The position numbers and the translations under genes are program-made. This document shows, in pieces, positions 43,655-51,983 of a DNA stretch of 64,000 nt. Source of the stretch: Endobacterium cereale (lineage in GTDB: Bacteria > Pseudomonadota > Alphaproteobacteria > Rhizobiales > Rhizobiaceae); the NCBI RefSeq assembly GCF_009617585.1, contig NZ_WIXI01000048.1, positions 186,001 to 250,000 on the forward strand. The letters are read 5' to 3'. The notes beneath the pieces were generated by a model. It worked only from the letters and a program-made list of their open reading frames with translations, did not search any database and was not told the DNA's origin. The stretch's first letter is position 1. Every line of letters begins with the position of its first letter.

Positions 43655-46600
43655 ACCCGATCGGCATGTTTTACACGCTCCGCTCCTATGTCGAGGCCTA
43701 TGCGGGCCTTGTCGGGCGGAGGTTCATCTCGGTCATCTGGGTGGCGGCGATCTGCATCGTCATCTGGTTCTATGGCTATCTGGCGGCCTATGGCGACTTC
43801 AAGCCGCTGGCGAGCCCCACCAACCGCATCATCCTGATCGGCGCCATCATCGCCGCATGGCTTGCCTATCTGGTCTATTCGGTCATTCGTGACCGCCGTC
43901 GCGACAAGCAGCTTGTCGAAGGCATCGAGCGCGATGCGGAATCGGAAGCCGCTGCCAGCCAGCAGGCTGAAGTTAACGACATCCACAACCGCCTGAAGGA
44001 AGCGCTGCAGCTTCTTCGCCGCGTCAGCAAGAAGCGGTTCGGTTATATCTACGAACTTCCCTGGTACGTCATCTTCGGCGCCCCCGGCTCCGGCAAGACG
44101 ACGGCGCTGACCAATTCCGGCCTGAAATTCCCGCTTGGTGATGCGCTGGGCAGCAATTCCGTGCAGGGCATCGGCGGCACGCGTAACTGTAACTGGTGGT
44201 TCACCGACGAAGCGATTCTCATTGATACCGCTGGCCGATATACTACGCAGGACGATCTGAACGGATCAGCCAAGGCAGGCTGGGAAGGCTTTTTGGGCCT
44301 GCTGCGAAAGTACCGTCGCTCGCAGCCGATCAATGGTGCACTGGTCACGCTTTCCATCGGCGACCTCCTGACCCGCGACCCGGAAGCACAGCGCGAGGAA
44401 ATCCGCGTTATCCGCCAGCGTCTGTCGGAACTGGACGAGAAGCTGCAGGCACGCGTGCCGGTCTATCTGGTGCTGACCAAGGCGGACCTCCTGACCGGTT
44501 TCGTCGAATTTTTCGACGGCTTCAACAAGTCGGACCGCGAACAGGTCTGGGGCACGACATTCGGCCTCGACGAGAGCTACAAGACGATCGACCTTCCTGA
44601 TCGTTTCACCGAAGAATTCACGCTTCTGCAGGAACGTGTCGGCTCGATGCTGATCGAGCGCCTGCAGCAGGAACCGAATCCAGAACTGCGTGGCCGCATC
44701 TTCCGTTTCCCGGCGGAACTGGCGGCGCTGAAGGAACGCCTGCACGATGTGATGAGCGAGCTGTGCACCGGCTCGAAGCTGGTGGAGCCGCCGCTGTTGC
44801 GCGGCATCTATTTCGCATCCGGCACGCAGGTGAACGAAACGGCGGTTTCGACCTCCGGCCGTGCGCGCCGCAGTTATTTCCTCTCGCGCCTGTTCAAGGA
44901 TGTCATCTTCGACGAGGCGTCTCTTGTCTCCCGCGACCGACGCCTGTCTGGCCGTCAGCTGCTGTTCCGCCGTGCGTCCTATGCCGTCGCTGTGCTGGTG
45001 CTCGCAGTGGTCCTGACCAGCTGGACAGCGACATATTTCCAGAACAAGGCCGCGCTTGCCGCCGCCGAAGACCATATCGATGCCTATGAGAAACTCGCGC
45101 AGGGCATCAATGTGCGTGATGTTGCCGATGCGGATTTCCTGCGCATCATGCCGGCGCTGGACAATCTGGCCGCGGTCACCGGCGATTTTTCCAAGGATCG
45201 TGTCTGGCCTGTCAGTTTTGGTCTCGATCAGGAAGACAAGGTGGCCGGCCGTCATCGCGATGCCTATCAGCGCGCGCTGAATGCGCTGCTTCTGCCACGT
45301 GTTCTCGTGCAGTTGCAGAAGGACATGGCCGGCACTGGCGATGTGGCGAAAACCTTCAACGCCCTCAAGCTCTACGGCATGCTGGGCGGCCTTGGACAGA
45401 TGGACCGGGAATTCGTTGAGCTTGAAACGCAGGACATGTTCAACGCGCTTTATCCGGGCGATGGTCGTGCCAATGCCCGCAGATCGCTGAATGCCCACGC
45501 GGCGGCCATGGCACGCGGCACTCTGCCGCCAATCGCTCTGGATCCCTATCTGATCGCCAAGGCGCGTGAAACCATCCGCAGCCAGAGCCTTGCCAACCGC
45601 GCCTACGATATCCTCAACGATTATCGCGCGTCACGCGCGCTGCCGGCCTGGAACCCGGGAACGTCACTCGGTCCGGTCGGTGAACAGGCTTTCGAGCGTA
45701 GTTCCGGCGCGCCGCTTCGTGAAGGCATTCCCGGCCTGTTTTCCAGCAATGGTTATCGCAGCGTCGTCCTGCCGAAAGTGTCGGATGCCGCCCGCACCGC
45801 CATCGAGGAGACCTGGGTCCGCAACGAGGAAAACCCGGCGGGCAGCACGATCGAGGCCATCACCCAGTCGACGATGCAGCTCTATTTCGACAATTTCGAA
45901 AAGCGCTGGTCCACCATTCTGACCGATATGCGGGTGAAACCCTCGCAGACAATCAACGATGCCGCCGAGACGACCAAGACGCTGGCCACAAAGCCTGTCA
46001 GCCCGGTCGAAATGCTAGCACGGTCGATCGCGGAAAATACGGATCTGCGCAATGCCGGTACCGAGATCGCCTCGGCTGCCACAAGCAGCGCCGTTTCATC
46101 TACCGCACTGGCGGGTGTCACGAATGCGCCGGATCCTTATGCCGGCCTTCGCGAAGCCTTGGCCGAACCGACAGATGGTGCTGCCGCCGCGATCCCCGGC
46201 CAACCCGCCGATGGCCCGAAATCGCAGATCGGCCAGCTTCAGCCCGCGCTGCAGAAGGTTGCGGATCAGCTCTTCCGCGCCACCACGTCCTCAGCTGAAG
46301 TCGCCAAGGTCTTCGATGTCGACAGCCAACTGACCGATGCCAACCAGGACCTGTTGCAGCAGGCCCGCCGCCTGCCCAATCCGGTGGATGCCTGGATGGC
46401 CGGCGTCGCCGCCGATGTCGGTTCACTTGCGGTGAAATCCGCACGCGCCCGCATCAATGATGCCTGGGCGGCGGAAGGTGCCAGCTATTGCTCGAACGTG
46501 ATCACCGGCCGTTACCCGTTCGAGCGGGAATCGCCGCGCGATGTGGCAATGACGGATTTCGTGCGCCTGTTTGGTCCGAAAGGTCTGTTCAAGAGCTTCT

Positions 46601-47139
46601 TCGACACGCGCCTTTCCGCCTTTGTCGACACCAGTTCGTCGCCATGGGGCTGGAAGGGCACGTTTGGCGCGGCCAGCATTCCGAGCGAGGCGATCGCCCA
46701 GTTCGAAAACGCTGACAAGATCCACCGCGCCTTTTTCCCCGCTGGCAGCGAAGGCCCGTCGATCGCCATCAACGTGAAGCCGGTCTCGCTGTCGGACAAT
46801 GCCAATGCCGTGATGCTGGAAATCGAGGCGGAACGTCTCGTCTATTTCCACGGCCCGGTGCAGGCAAAGTCGATAGCATGGCCCTCGACGGACGCCAGCA
46901 ATCTGTCACGCATTGCCTTCCAGCCCGGCGGCTGGCAGCAGGCGATCACCGAGAATGGCGACTGGTCGCCGTTCCGTCTGTTTGACAGCGCGAACGTTAC
47001 CTCCGAAGGTGACGACCTGTTCCGCGCCCGCTTCACGCAGGCAGGAAAAACCGCCGAGTTCGAAGTGCAGTTCGGCTCCGTGCTCAACCCGTTCCGGCTG
47101 GAAGCGCTTAACGCGTTTTCCTGCCCGACACAGTTCTGA
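43651..47139 (+). CDS. tssM: T6SS membrane core protein TssM (ImpL/IcmF)
   Basis: A 1162-residue IcmF protein. Two N-terminal TM segments (residues ~24-75), a cytoplasmic NTPase-like domain with Walker A GAPGSGKTTALTN and LIDTAGRY, a third TM (VLVLAVVLTSWTATYF, ~450), then a large periplasmic domain. Family length is normal. TssM spans the envelope and binds TssL. The Walker A motif is intact, which fits A. tumefaciens, where TssM is reported to hydrolyse ATP. It overlaps tssL by 4 bases. Confidence 0.95.
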   Translation: MNPIGMFYTLRSYVEAYAGLVGRRFISVIWVAAICIVIWFYGYLAAYGDFKPLASPTNRIILIGAIIAAWLAYLVYSVIRDRRRDKQLVEGIERDAESEAAASQQAEVNDIHNRLKEALQLLRRVSKKRFGYIYELPWYVIFGAPGSGKTTALTNSGLKFPLGDALGSNSVQGIGGTRNCNWWFTDEAILIDTAGRYTTQDDLNGSAKAGWEGFLGLLRKYRRSQPINGALVTLSIGDLLTRDPEAQREEIRVIRQRLSELDEKLQARVPVYLVLTKADLLTGFVEFFDGFNKSDREQVWGTTFGLDESYKTIDLPDRFTEEFTLLQERVGSMLIERLQQEPNPELRGRIFRFPAELAALKERLHDVMSELCTGSKLVEPPLLRGIYFASGTQVNETAVSTSGRARRSYFLSRLFKDVIFDEASLVSRDRRLSGRQLLFRRASYAVAVLVLAVVLTSWTATYFQNKAALAAAEDHIDAYEKLAQGINVRDVADADFLRIMPALDNLAAVTGDFSKDRVWPVSFGLDQEDKVAGRHRDAYQRALNALLLPRVLVQLQKDMAGTGDVAKTFNALKLYGMLGGLGQMDREFVELETQDMFNALYPGDGRANARRSLNAHAAAMARGTLPPIALDPYLIAKARETIRSQSLANRAYDILNDYRASRALPAWNPGTSLGPVGEQAFERSSGAPLREGIPGLFSSNGYRSVVLPKVSDAARTAIEETWVRNEENPAGSTIEAITQSTMQLYFDNFEKRWSTILTDMRVKPSQTINDAAETTKTLATKPVSPVEMLARSIAENTDLRNAGTEIASAATSSAVSSTALAGVTNAPDPYAGLREALAEPTDGAAAAIPGQPADGPKSQIGQLQPALQKVADQLFRATTSSAEVAKVFDVDSQLTDANQDLLQQARRLPNPVDAWMAGVAADVGSLAVKSARARINDAWAAEGASYCSNVITGRYPFERESPRDVAMTDFVRLFGPKGLFKSFFDTRLSAFVDTSSSPWGWKGTFGAASIPSEAIAQFENADKIHRAFFPAGSEGPSIAINVKPVSLSDNANAVMLEIEAERLVYFHGPVQAKSIAWPSTDASNLSRIAFQPGGWQQAITENGDWSPFRLFDSANVTSEGDDLFRARFTQAGKTAEFEVQFGSVLNPFRLEALNAFSCPTQF

Positions 47140-47150
47140 GGACGCCGATC

Positions 47151-48599
47151 ATGCCGCCACGTTCCGCTCTCGATCCGGTCAGTATGGAGGCCGACCGGAT
47201 CGGCTTTTTTGGAAAGCTTCCAAGCCACGGAGATTTTGTCTCGACCGGCCTTCGCCGCTCGGTTCAGGATGCGCTTGATGCCTGGTTGCAGGCCGGCATC
47301 GCCAAGGCACACCATCATGCCGGCGAAAACTGGGAGCAGATTTTTCGCAACATGCCCGCATGGCGGTTTGTTGCAGAGCGTGGCGTATGGGGGCCGGTCA
47401 CGGTTGCCGGCGTCATCGTGCCCAGTCGCGACCGGGTGGGCAGAAGTTTTCCGCTGGTCATCACCGCGCAATTGCACGAATTTGCCGATGACACGCGAAA
47501 ACTCTGCCTGGATGAGACATGGTTTTTGGCGCTGGAAGCACTTGCCGAAACGGTTTCCCGCCGCGACTTTGAGCTGGACACGTTTACCGCCAGTCTGAAA
47601 CGCCTTCGGCACCTGCGCCCGTCGGACCAGCATTTCGAACAGCGCGCCGGCAGAAGTCAACGACCGGACACACTCTGGTGGCGTTTGGACCCCGTTGATC
47701 GACAGAACAAGGGGTTCCGCAGTGGTGGCGCACCGCAGCCGACCGATTTTCTGGAACTCTTGATGGCAGGCATGGAAGCGTCGGGACCTTCGCAAGCCGA
47801 ACCGCTCGCCGAGCCAATGGGGGAGCCGGCGGTCGCTTCGGTGCAGCCGCAACCGCCTGCCGCTGCCAATGTCAACAGGATAGAACCAGAGCCTTCGCCC
47901 CAGCCGGTTGCTGAACATCGTAACTTTCGACTGCGACACGACAAGGCCAGCCATGTCGGCACGCGTCTGAGCCTGAATGCCGACGCCGTTCTGGCACAGC
48001 ATACACCCTTCCTGTTTGCAGTGGCCGATGGTGTCGGTGATGGCAACGAGGCTGTCGAGGCAAGCCGCCAGACCATCGCCATGCTGGCCGATACCGCACC
48101 GCAGGACACGATCGAAAGCCTTGTGCAGGAAATGAAAGGCAAGCTCGGCCGCGCCAATGGCGTTCTGCAATCGACCGGCGGCTCCTGGGGACGCAAGTCG
48201 CCGAGCGCCAGCCTTGTCTCGCTCGGGATTGTCGAGGATCGTTTTGCGCTGATCTGGGCCGGTGATGCGCGCGCCTATCTGCTGCGCGACGGCATGATGC
48301 GCTGCCTCACACGCGACCATGTGTCGGTTGGTCTTCGCCGCTCCCTTGCGCGCGCCATCGGGCTTGCGGCACAGCTTTCACCCGAAGTTCTGCAGGATGA
48401 ATTACAGGCCGGTGATCGTTTTCTTCTTTGCAGCCATTCGCTGTCGCGGGTCATACCCGAACGGGGTATCGCCGAAATCCTGCTGTCCGGCGATATCGAC
48501 GACATTGCCAACACGCTGATCCAGGAAGGCCTGATCGCCGATTGCCGCGAAAACCTCAGCGCCGTCGTGATCGATGTGAAGGATGGCAATGGCCGGTAA
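47151..48599 (+). CDS. TagF-PppA fusion (ImpM), T6SS post-translational repressor
   Basis: A 482-residue two-domain protein. TagF domain (residues ~10-150): GFFGKLPSHGDFVSTGL, AWRFVAERGVWGPVTVAGV. A proline-rich linker (~210-260) follows, then a PP2C-like domain (~270-480): FAVADGVGDGNEA and GDARAYLLRDG. Two positions expected to bind metal look altered: the usual SDG is SHS (CSHSLSRV) and the final DN motif reads EN (CRENLSAVVI). The phosphatase may therefore be weak or inactive. In A. tumefaciens the TagF domain represses secretion through Fha. The start at 47151 could instead be the ATG at 47184. Confidence 0.9.
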   Translation: MPPRSALDPVSMEADRIGFFGKLPSHGDFVSTGLRRSVQDALDAWLQAGIAKAHHHAGENWEQIFRNMPAWRFVAERGVWGPVTVAGVIVPSRDRVGRSFPLVITAQLHEFADDTRKLCLDETWFLALEALAETVSRRDFELDTFTASLKRLRHLRPSDQHFEQRAGRSQRPDTLWWRLDPVDRQNKGFRSGGAPQPTDFLELLMAGMEASGPSQAEPLAEPMGEPAVASVQPQPPAAANVNRIEPEPSPQPVAEHRNFRLRHDKASHVGTRLSLNADAVLAQHTPFLFAVADGVGDGNEAVEASRQTIAMLADTAPQDTIESLVQEMKGKLGRANGVLQSTGGSWGRKSPSASLVSLGIVEDRFALIWAGDARAYLLRDGMMRCLTRDHVSVGLRRSLARAIGLAAQLSPEVLQDELQAGDRFLLCSHSLSRVIPERGIAEILLSGDIDDIANTLIQEGLIADCRENLSAVVIDVKDGNGR

Positions 48600-49485
48600 T
48601 CCGGGTTTCGCCGACATCCAAAAGCGTTTTGCCGACCTCTGGCAGAGCCTTGTCCACGATGACGGCGGACGACGCAGCGACGAGGATCGTCGCATGCTTA
48701 CCGATCGCGTGCGCGACGCACTGGATCGCGGTGACAGCCGCCTGCGTGAAGCATCGGTCGAGATCGTCGGCAATACGTTCGTTATCGAAGAACGGTCGGC
48801 TGGTGGCAGATTGGCTGAAGTTTCCCGCACCCGCCATCGTGATCTGGGCTCACTGCATGCCGTGAAGACGGTTCATTCCAACCATTCGGACGATCCGATC
48901 GCTCGACGCATGCTGTTGCAGGAAGCGGAAATCGGGCTGGCCTTGCGTCATCCGCATATCGTCCACACGCAGGCGCTGTTGCGGCTGGACGATGGTCGCC
49001 CGGCCCTGGTGCTGGAATGGTGCGAACACAATCTCGCAGATCGACTTCGATCGACCATAAACTCGCTCGACGACGTCCGCCGGATCATGACAGCCATGCT
49101 GGACGGCCTTTCGGCCGTCCATGATCGCGGCATCGTGCATTGCGATCTTTCCCCCGCCAACATCCTGTTCACAGGGCCAATGCCTGAAGACTTGAGAATA
49201 GCCGATTTCGGCGTCGCACTGCGTATCGGGGAGGCGCATCGAAATCTGGATATCGCCTTTGCCGGTCATCCCGACTTTGCGGCACCGGAGCAGAAGGATG
49301 GTGTGGCGATCGATCACCGCGCCGATCTGTTTGCAGCAGGCCGTATCCTGTCTCTCATGCTGCGAAACTGCGGCGATGCCGATGCGATCGACCTTCACGC
49401 CCTCGCCGGCCGTCTTTCCCAGCCACTACCGCAAGACAGGCCTGAAAATGCAAAGGCCGCCTTGCAGATGCTTGGCGGCCTTTGA
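48589..49485 (+). CDS. ppkA: Ser/Thr protein kinase PpkA (ImpN/TagE), kinase domain only
   Basis: A 298-residue Hanks-type kinase. Motifs: AVKTVHSN (ATP-contact Lys), LEWCEHNL hinge, catalytic loop VHCDLSPANILF (HCD instead of HRD), Mg-binding IADFGVAL and the APEQKDG loop. There is no TM helix and no periplasmic domain, unlike the membrane-spanning PpkA of Pseudomonas. It should phosphorylate TssL Thr14. The start at 48589 has AAGGA 6 bases upstream and lies inside the end of tagF-pppA, so the opposing phosphatase-like and kinase proteins are co-translated. It is the last imp gene, and its 3' end forms a terminator. Confidence 0.9.
   Translation: MAGNPGFADIQKRFADLWQSLVHDDGGRRSDEDRRMLTDRVRDALDRGDSRLREASVEIVGNTFVIEERSAGGRLAEVSRTRHRDLGSLHAVKTVHSNHSDDPIARRMLLQEAEIGLALRHPHIVHTQALLRLDDGRPALVLEWCEHNLADRLRSTINSLDDVRRIMTAMLDGLSAVHDRGIVHCDLSPANILFTGPMPEDLRIADFGVALRIGEAHRNLDIAFAGHPDFAAPEQKDGVAIDHRADLFAAGRILSLMLRNCGDADAIDLHALAGRLSQPLPQDRPENAKAALQMLGGL
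49452..49483. terminator. bidirectional terminator overlapping the ppkA 3' end
   Basis: AAAGGCCGCC and GGCGGCCTTT form a perfect 10-bp stem across a 12-base loop. The T-run side in both directions (TTTG on plus, TTTG on minus) suits convergent ppkA and the polysaccharide-export gene. The stem covers the last codons of ppkA. Confidence 0.7.
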
Positions 49486-49507
49486 AATCAGCGTCGTTTG
49501 GTCTTGA

Positions 49508-50647
49508 TCAGTTCGCACCCGGCAGCGGCGCAGCCGCAGTTGCCACACTCTTCTGGTAGATGGTGAAGAGTTTTGCGAAATCGACCATGCCGGCATTGGT
49601 GGCATAAAGCATGTCACCCTTTGCCATCTGGAAACGCTGCATCAGCGCCAGATTGGAAATGTCCTTCATGTCGATGCGGTAGACGGCAGGCTTGTTCGCA
49701 ACGCTGTAGGTGGTGACAAGCTTCTGCTTTTCAGCAGCGCTCGGCAGCGGCTTGTAAACCGTTTCGTTGCGCAGCAGATAAACGTTGCGGGCATTGGCGC
49801 GATCATCCAGAAGACCACCGGCGCGGCCGAATGCCTGCGCCAGCGTCAGCTTGCCCGGCTCGAATTCGAACTCGCCAACGCTCTTGAAGGCGCCGAATGC
49901 GGTGAAGGTCGGAGAATCCTTGCCGACAAAAATCTGATCTTCCGGCAGAAGATAGACGTTCTGGGCATTGTCGTTCATCAGGCGCTGGATCGGCGCGCTG
50001 GCCTGCTGGCCGCCGCGAATAAGCGTGACCGTGGCAGAACCCGGGGCCGAGGACGAACCGCCGGCAAGGGCGATAGCATCGAGCACGCGTTCCTTGCGGG
50101 CCGTCAGCGGGAAACGACCAGCTGAGCGGACATCGCCATTGACAGTGAAGCCGGTCGACGGCTTGTCGACCACGGTGACGACGGCCTGCGGATTAACGGC
50201 AGAGCCCTTGAGGCCGCTGACGATGCGCGATTGCAGCGCTTCCGGCGAGGATTCCAGCACGCGCTGGCGGCCGACAAACGGCATCGTGACCGTGCCGGCG
50301 GAATCGACCGTGAACTTGCCGAGATTGAGCGTCTTGCTCTGGGTGGAGGAGAACATGCCCTCTTCACCGGTATCAAGGATGGTGACCTCGATGACATCGC
50401 CACGACGCAGTCGCTGATCGACATAACCACCCGAGCGCATGCCCGCGAGACCGAGATCGGTTGGCGCGTAGGACATCGGCTGCGTGATCGGCGGCGCCAT
50501 CGGCGCATCGGCCAGACGGGTGACAGGGACACGTTCTTTGGTAACGGGATCAACGGTATTGTAAAAAGCGCCAGCGCCCGGGCCATCGGAAGGACTGGCG
50601 CATGCGGTCAAAAGAGCTAAAACAACGAAGGGCGCAAGCTTCCGCAT
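49508..50647 (-). CDS. outer-membrane polysaccharide export lipoprotein (Wza/OPX family)
   Basis: A 379-residue lipoprotein precursor: signal peptide with lipobox LLTACAS, the poly_export domain (GDVIEVTILDTGEEGMF, GTVTMPFVGRQRV), and two SLBB-like domains (VNGDVRSAGRFPLTA; FGAFKSVGEFEFEPGKLTLA). OPX proteins form the outer-membrane exit for exopolysaccharide or capsule. No Wzc, Wzx, Wzy or glycosyltransferase lies in the window, so it is an orphan here. The ATG at 50647 follows AAGGA; GTG at 50650 is immediately upstream. Confidence 0.87.
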   Translation of the reverse strand: MRKLAPFVVLALLTACASPSDGPGAGAFYNTVDPVTKERVPVTRLADAPMAPPITQPMSYAPTDLGLAGMRSGGYVDQRLRRGDVIEVTILDTGEEGMFSSTQSKTLNLGKFTVDSAGTVTMPFVGRQRVLESSPEALQSRIVSGLKGSAVNPQAVVTVVDKPSTGFTVNGDVRSAGRFPLTARKERVLDAIALAGGSSSAPGSATVTLIRGGQQASAPIQRLMNDNAQNVYLLPEDQIFVGKDSPTFTAFGAFKSVGEFEFEPGKLTLAQAFGRAGGLLDDRANARNVYLLRNETVYKPLPSAAEKQKLVTTYSVANKPAVYRIDMKDISNLALMQRFQMAKGDMLYATNAGMVDFAKLFTIYQKSVATAAAPLPGAN

Positions 50648-50788
50648 CACGTATCCTTGAATAAAAGAATCGGTTCAACGATAAGTATCAGCGAGGTTTG
50701 ACGCGGCAACACTTCAAGCGGGAAAAAACCAATTGTGACCGTTTCGCGGCCGGGGTTGTGACTTATCCGCAACGCGCCAGAGGATAAG

Positions 50789-50818
50789 CAGGGTAAAAGC
50801 CGCAATAGTTTTACCCTG
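50789..50818 (-). terminator. hairpin after the malate/lactate-dehydrogenase-type gene
   Basis: CAGGGTAAAA and TTTTACCCTG form a perfect 10-bp stem with a 10-base loop, 34-63 bases past the stop of the gene ending at 50852. A neighbouring dyad, CTTATCC (50762-50768) with GGATAAG (50782-50788), abuts it. Together they probably stop the sugar-acid operon. Confidence 0.6.
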
Positions 50819-50851
50819 TACCAGACGGACCATCCGTTTTCCGGAATGTTT

Positions 50852-51919
50852 TCAAGCAAATACTGATGGAATATCGATGTCCAGACGCTGCGCGTCGCGA
50901 CCCAGTTTTTCCCAGGCGACATCACCCACCGGCACACCCTTTTCAAGGGCGACGCGGCGCTTGCGGGCGGCACTGTCTCCCGGCATGCGCACCGGGCCAT
51001 TGTTCCATGCCGCCGGCGGATTGGTGCGGCAGGCATCGCTCAGAAAGTCCGATTGAGCTGTGAAGGCATCGAGGCCTGCAAAAAATTCGGGATCGATGAC
51101 CTGCAGGAAGGCACTTTGCGAAAAGATGCCGGCAGGCGCATTGGCGCGGCCCTTGCCGGAAAGCCCCTGCCCCAGCAGTTCGACGATCAGTGCAAGGCCA
51201 AAACCCTTGTGACCCTTCAACTGCCCGCCAAGCGGCATCATCGTGCCGCCATGCTCCGTCACCTCACGCGGATCGTCGGTCGGTTCGCCAGAGGCTGTCA
51301 GTGCCCAGGCCTCCGGAAATTTTTGACCAGCTTTGGCCAGCGTCTGCGTCATTGTCGTTGTGGTGATCGAAGCAGAGACATCGATCAGGATCGGGTCGGC
51401 AGATGTCGGAAAACCTGCAGCCATCGGGTTTGGCGTCAAAAGCGGTTTCGTGCCGCCATAAGGTGCAACGCGGCTTGCAGCGGGGTGCGACACCGAGATC
51501 TGTACGATCAGCCCGCGCTCCGTTACCTGCCGCATGAAGGCGGAGAGCGCGCAGGTATGGTGACAGTTGCGGATAGCGGCGGTGACGACGCCATATTGGC
51601 CGACACGATCACAGGCCTGATCCAGCGCTTCGGATAAAAGCCATGCCCCCGGCAACGACTTGCCGTCCCAGACGAAAGCGGCACCGCGGTCGTTGACCAC
51701 TTCATAATCGCCGCTTTTTGCAAGCGAACCGTCTTCCAGCGCCTCGACATACCAATGCAGAAGGCTGACGCCATGGGTTTCGTGGCCGATCATGTCGCCC
51801 TCCACTAGAATGGCAGCGGTGGCTTTCGCCTTGTCGGCTTCCATGCCGGCGCGGGTTAGCATGTTTTGGGCAAAATCGGTCAGGGCGGCGCGTTCGATCA
51901 GCGGCATCGGTACATCCAT
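50852..51919 (-). CDS. Ldh_2-family NAD(P)-dependent dehydrogenase
   Basis: A 355-residue protein of the malate/L-lactate/ureidoglycolate dehydrogenase family (Ldh_2). Motifs: GHETHGVSLLHWYVEAL with the catalytic His, NCHHTCALSAFMRQV, ISVSHPAASRVAPYGGTKPLLTPNPMA (in blocks), and GHKGFGLALIVELL. These enzymes reduce 2-oxo acids or imines, or oxidise 2-hydroxyacids. I placed the start at 51919 (MDVPMPL); the frame stays open to 52150 but that part overlaps the preceding gene. It is the last gene of the sugar-acid operon. Its substrate is unknown. Confidence 0.8.
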   Translation of the reverse strand: MDVPMPLIERAALTDFAQNMLTRAGMEADKAKATAAILVEGDMIGHETHGVSLLHWYVEALEDGSLAKSGDYEVVNDRGAAFVWDGKSLPGAWLLSEALDQACDRVGQYGVVTAAIRNCHHTCALSAFMRQVTERGLIVQISVSHPAASRVAPYGGTKPLLTPNPMAAGFPTSADPILIDVSASITTTTMTQTLAKAGQKFPEAWALTASGEPTDDPREVTEHGGTMMPLGGQLKGHKGFGLALIVELLGQGLSGKGRANAPAGIFSQSAFLQVIDPEFFAGLDAFTAQSDFLSDACRTNPPAAWNNGPVRMPGDSAARKRRVALEKGVPVGDVAWEKLGRDAQRLDIDIPSVFA

Positions 51920-51983
51920 GGTCTGTTTGCGGAAGTGGAACGGACCGCGCGCAAAAACGCGGCCCACTTCATTCAGGTCATGA

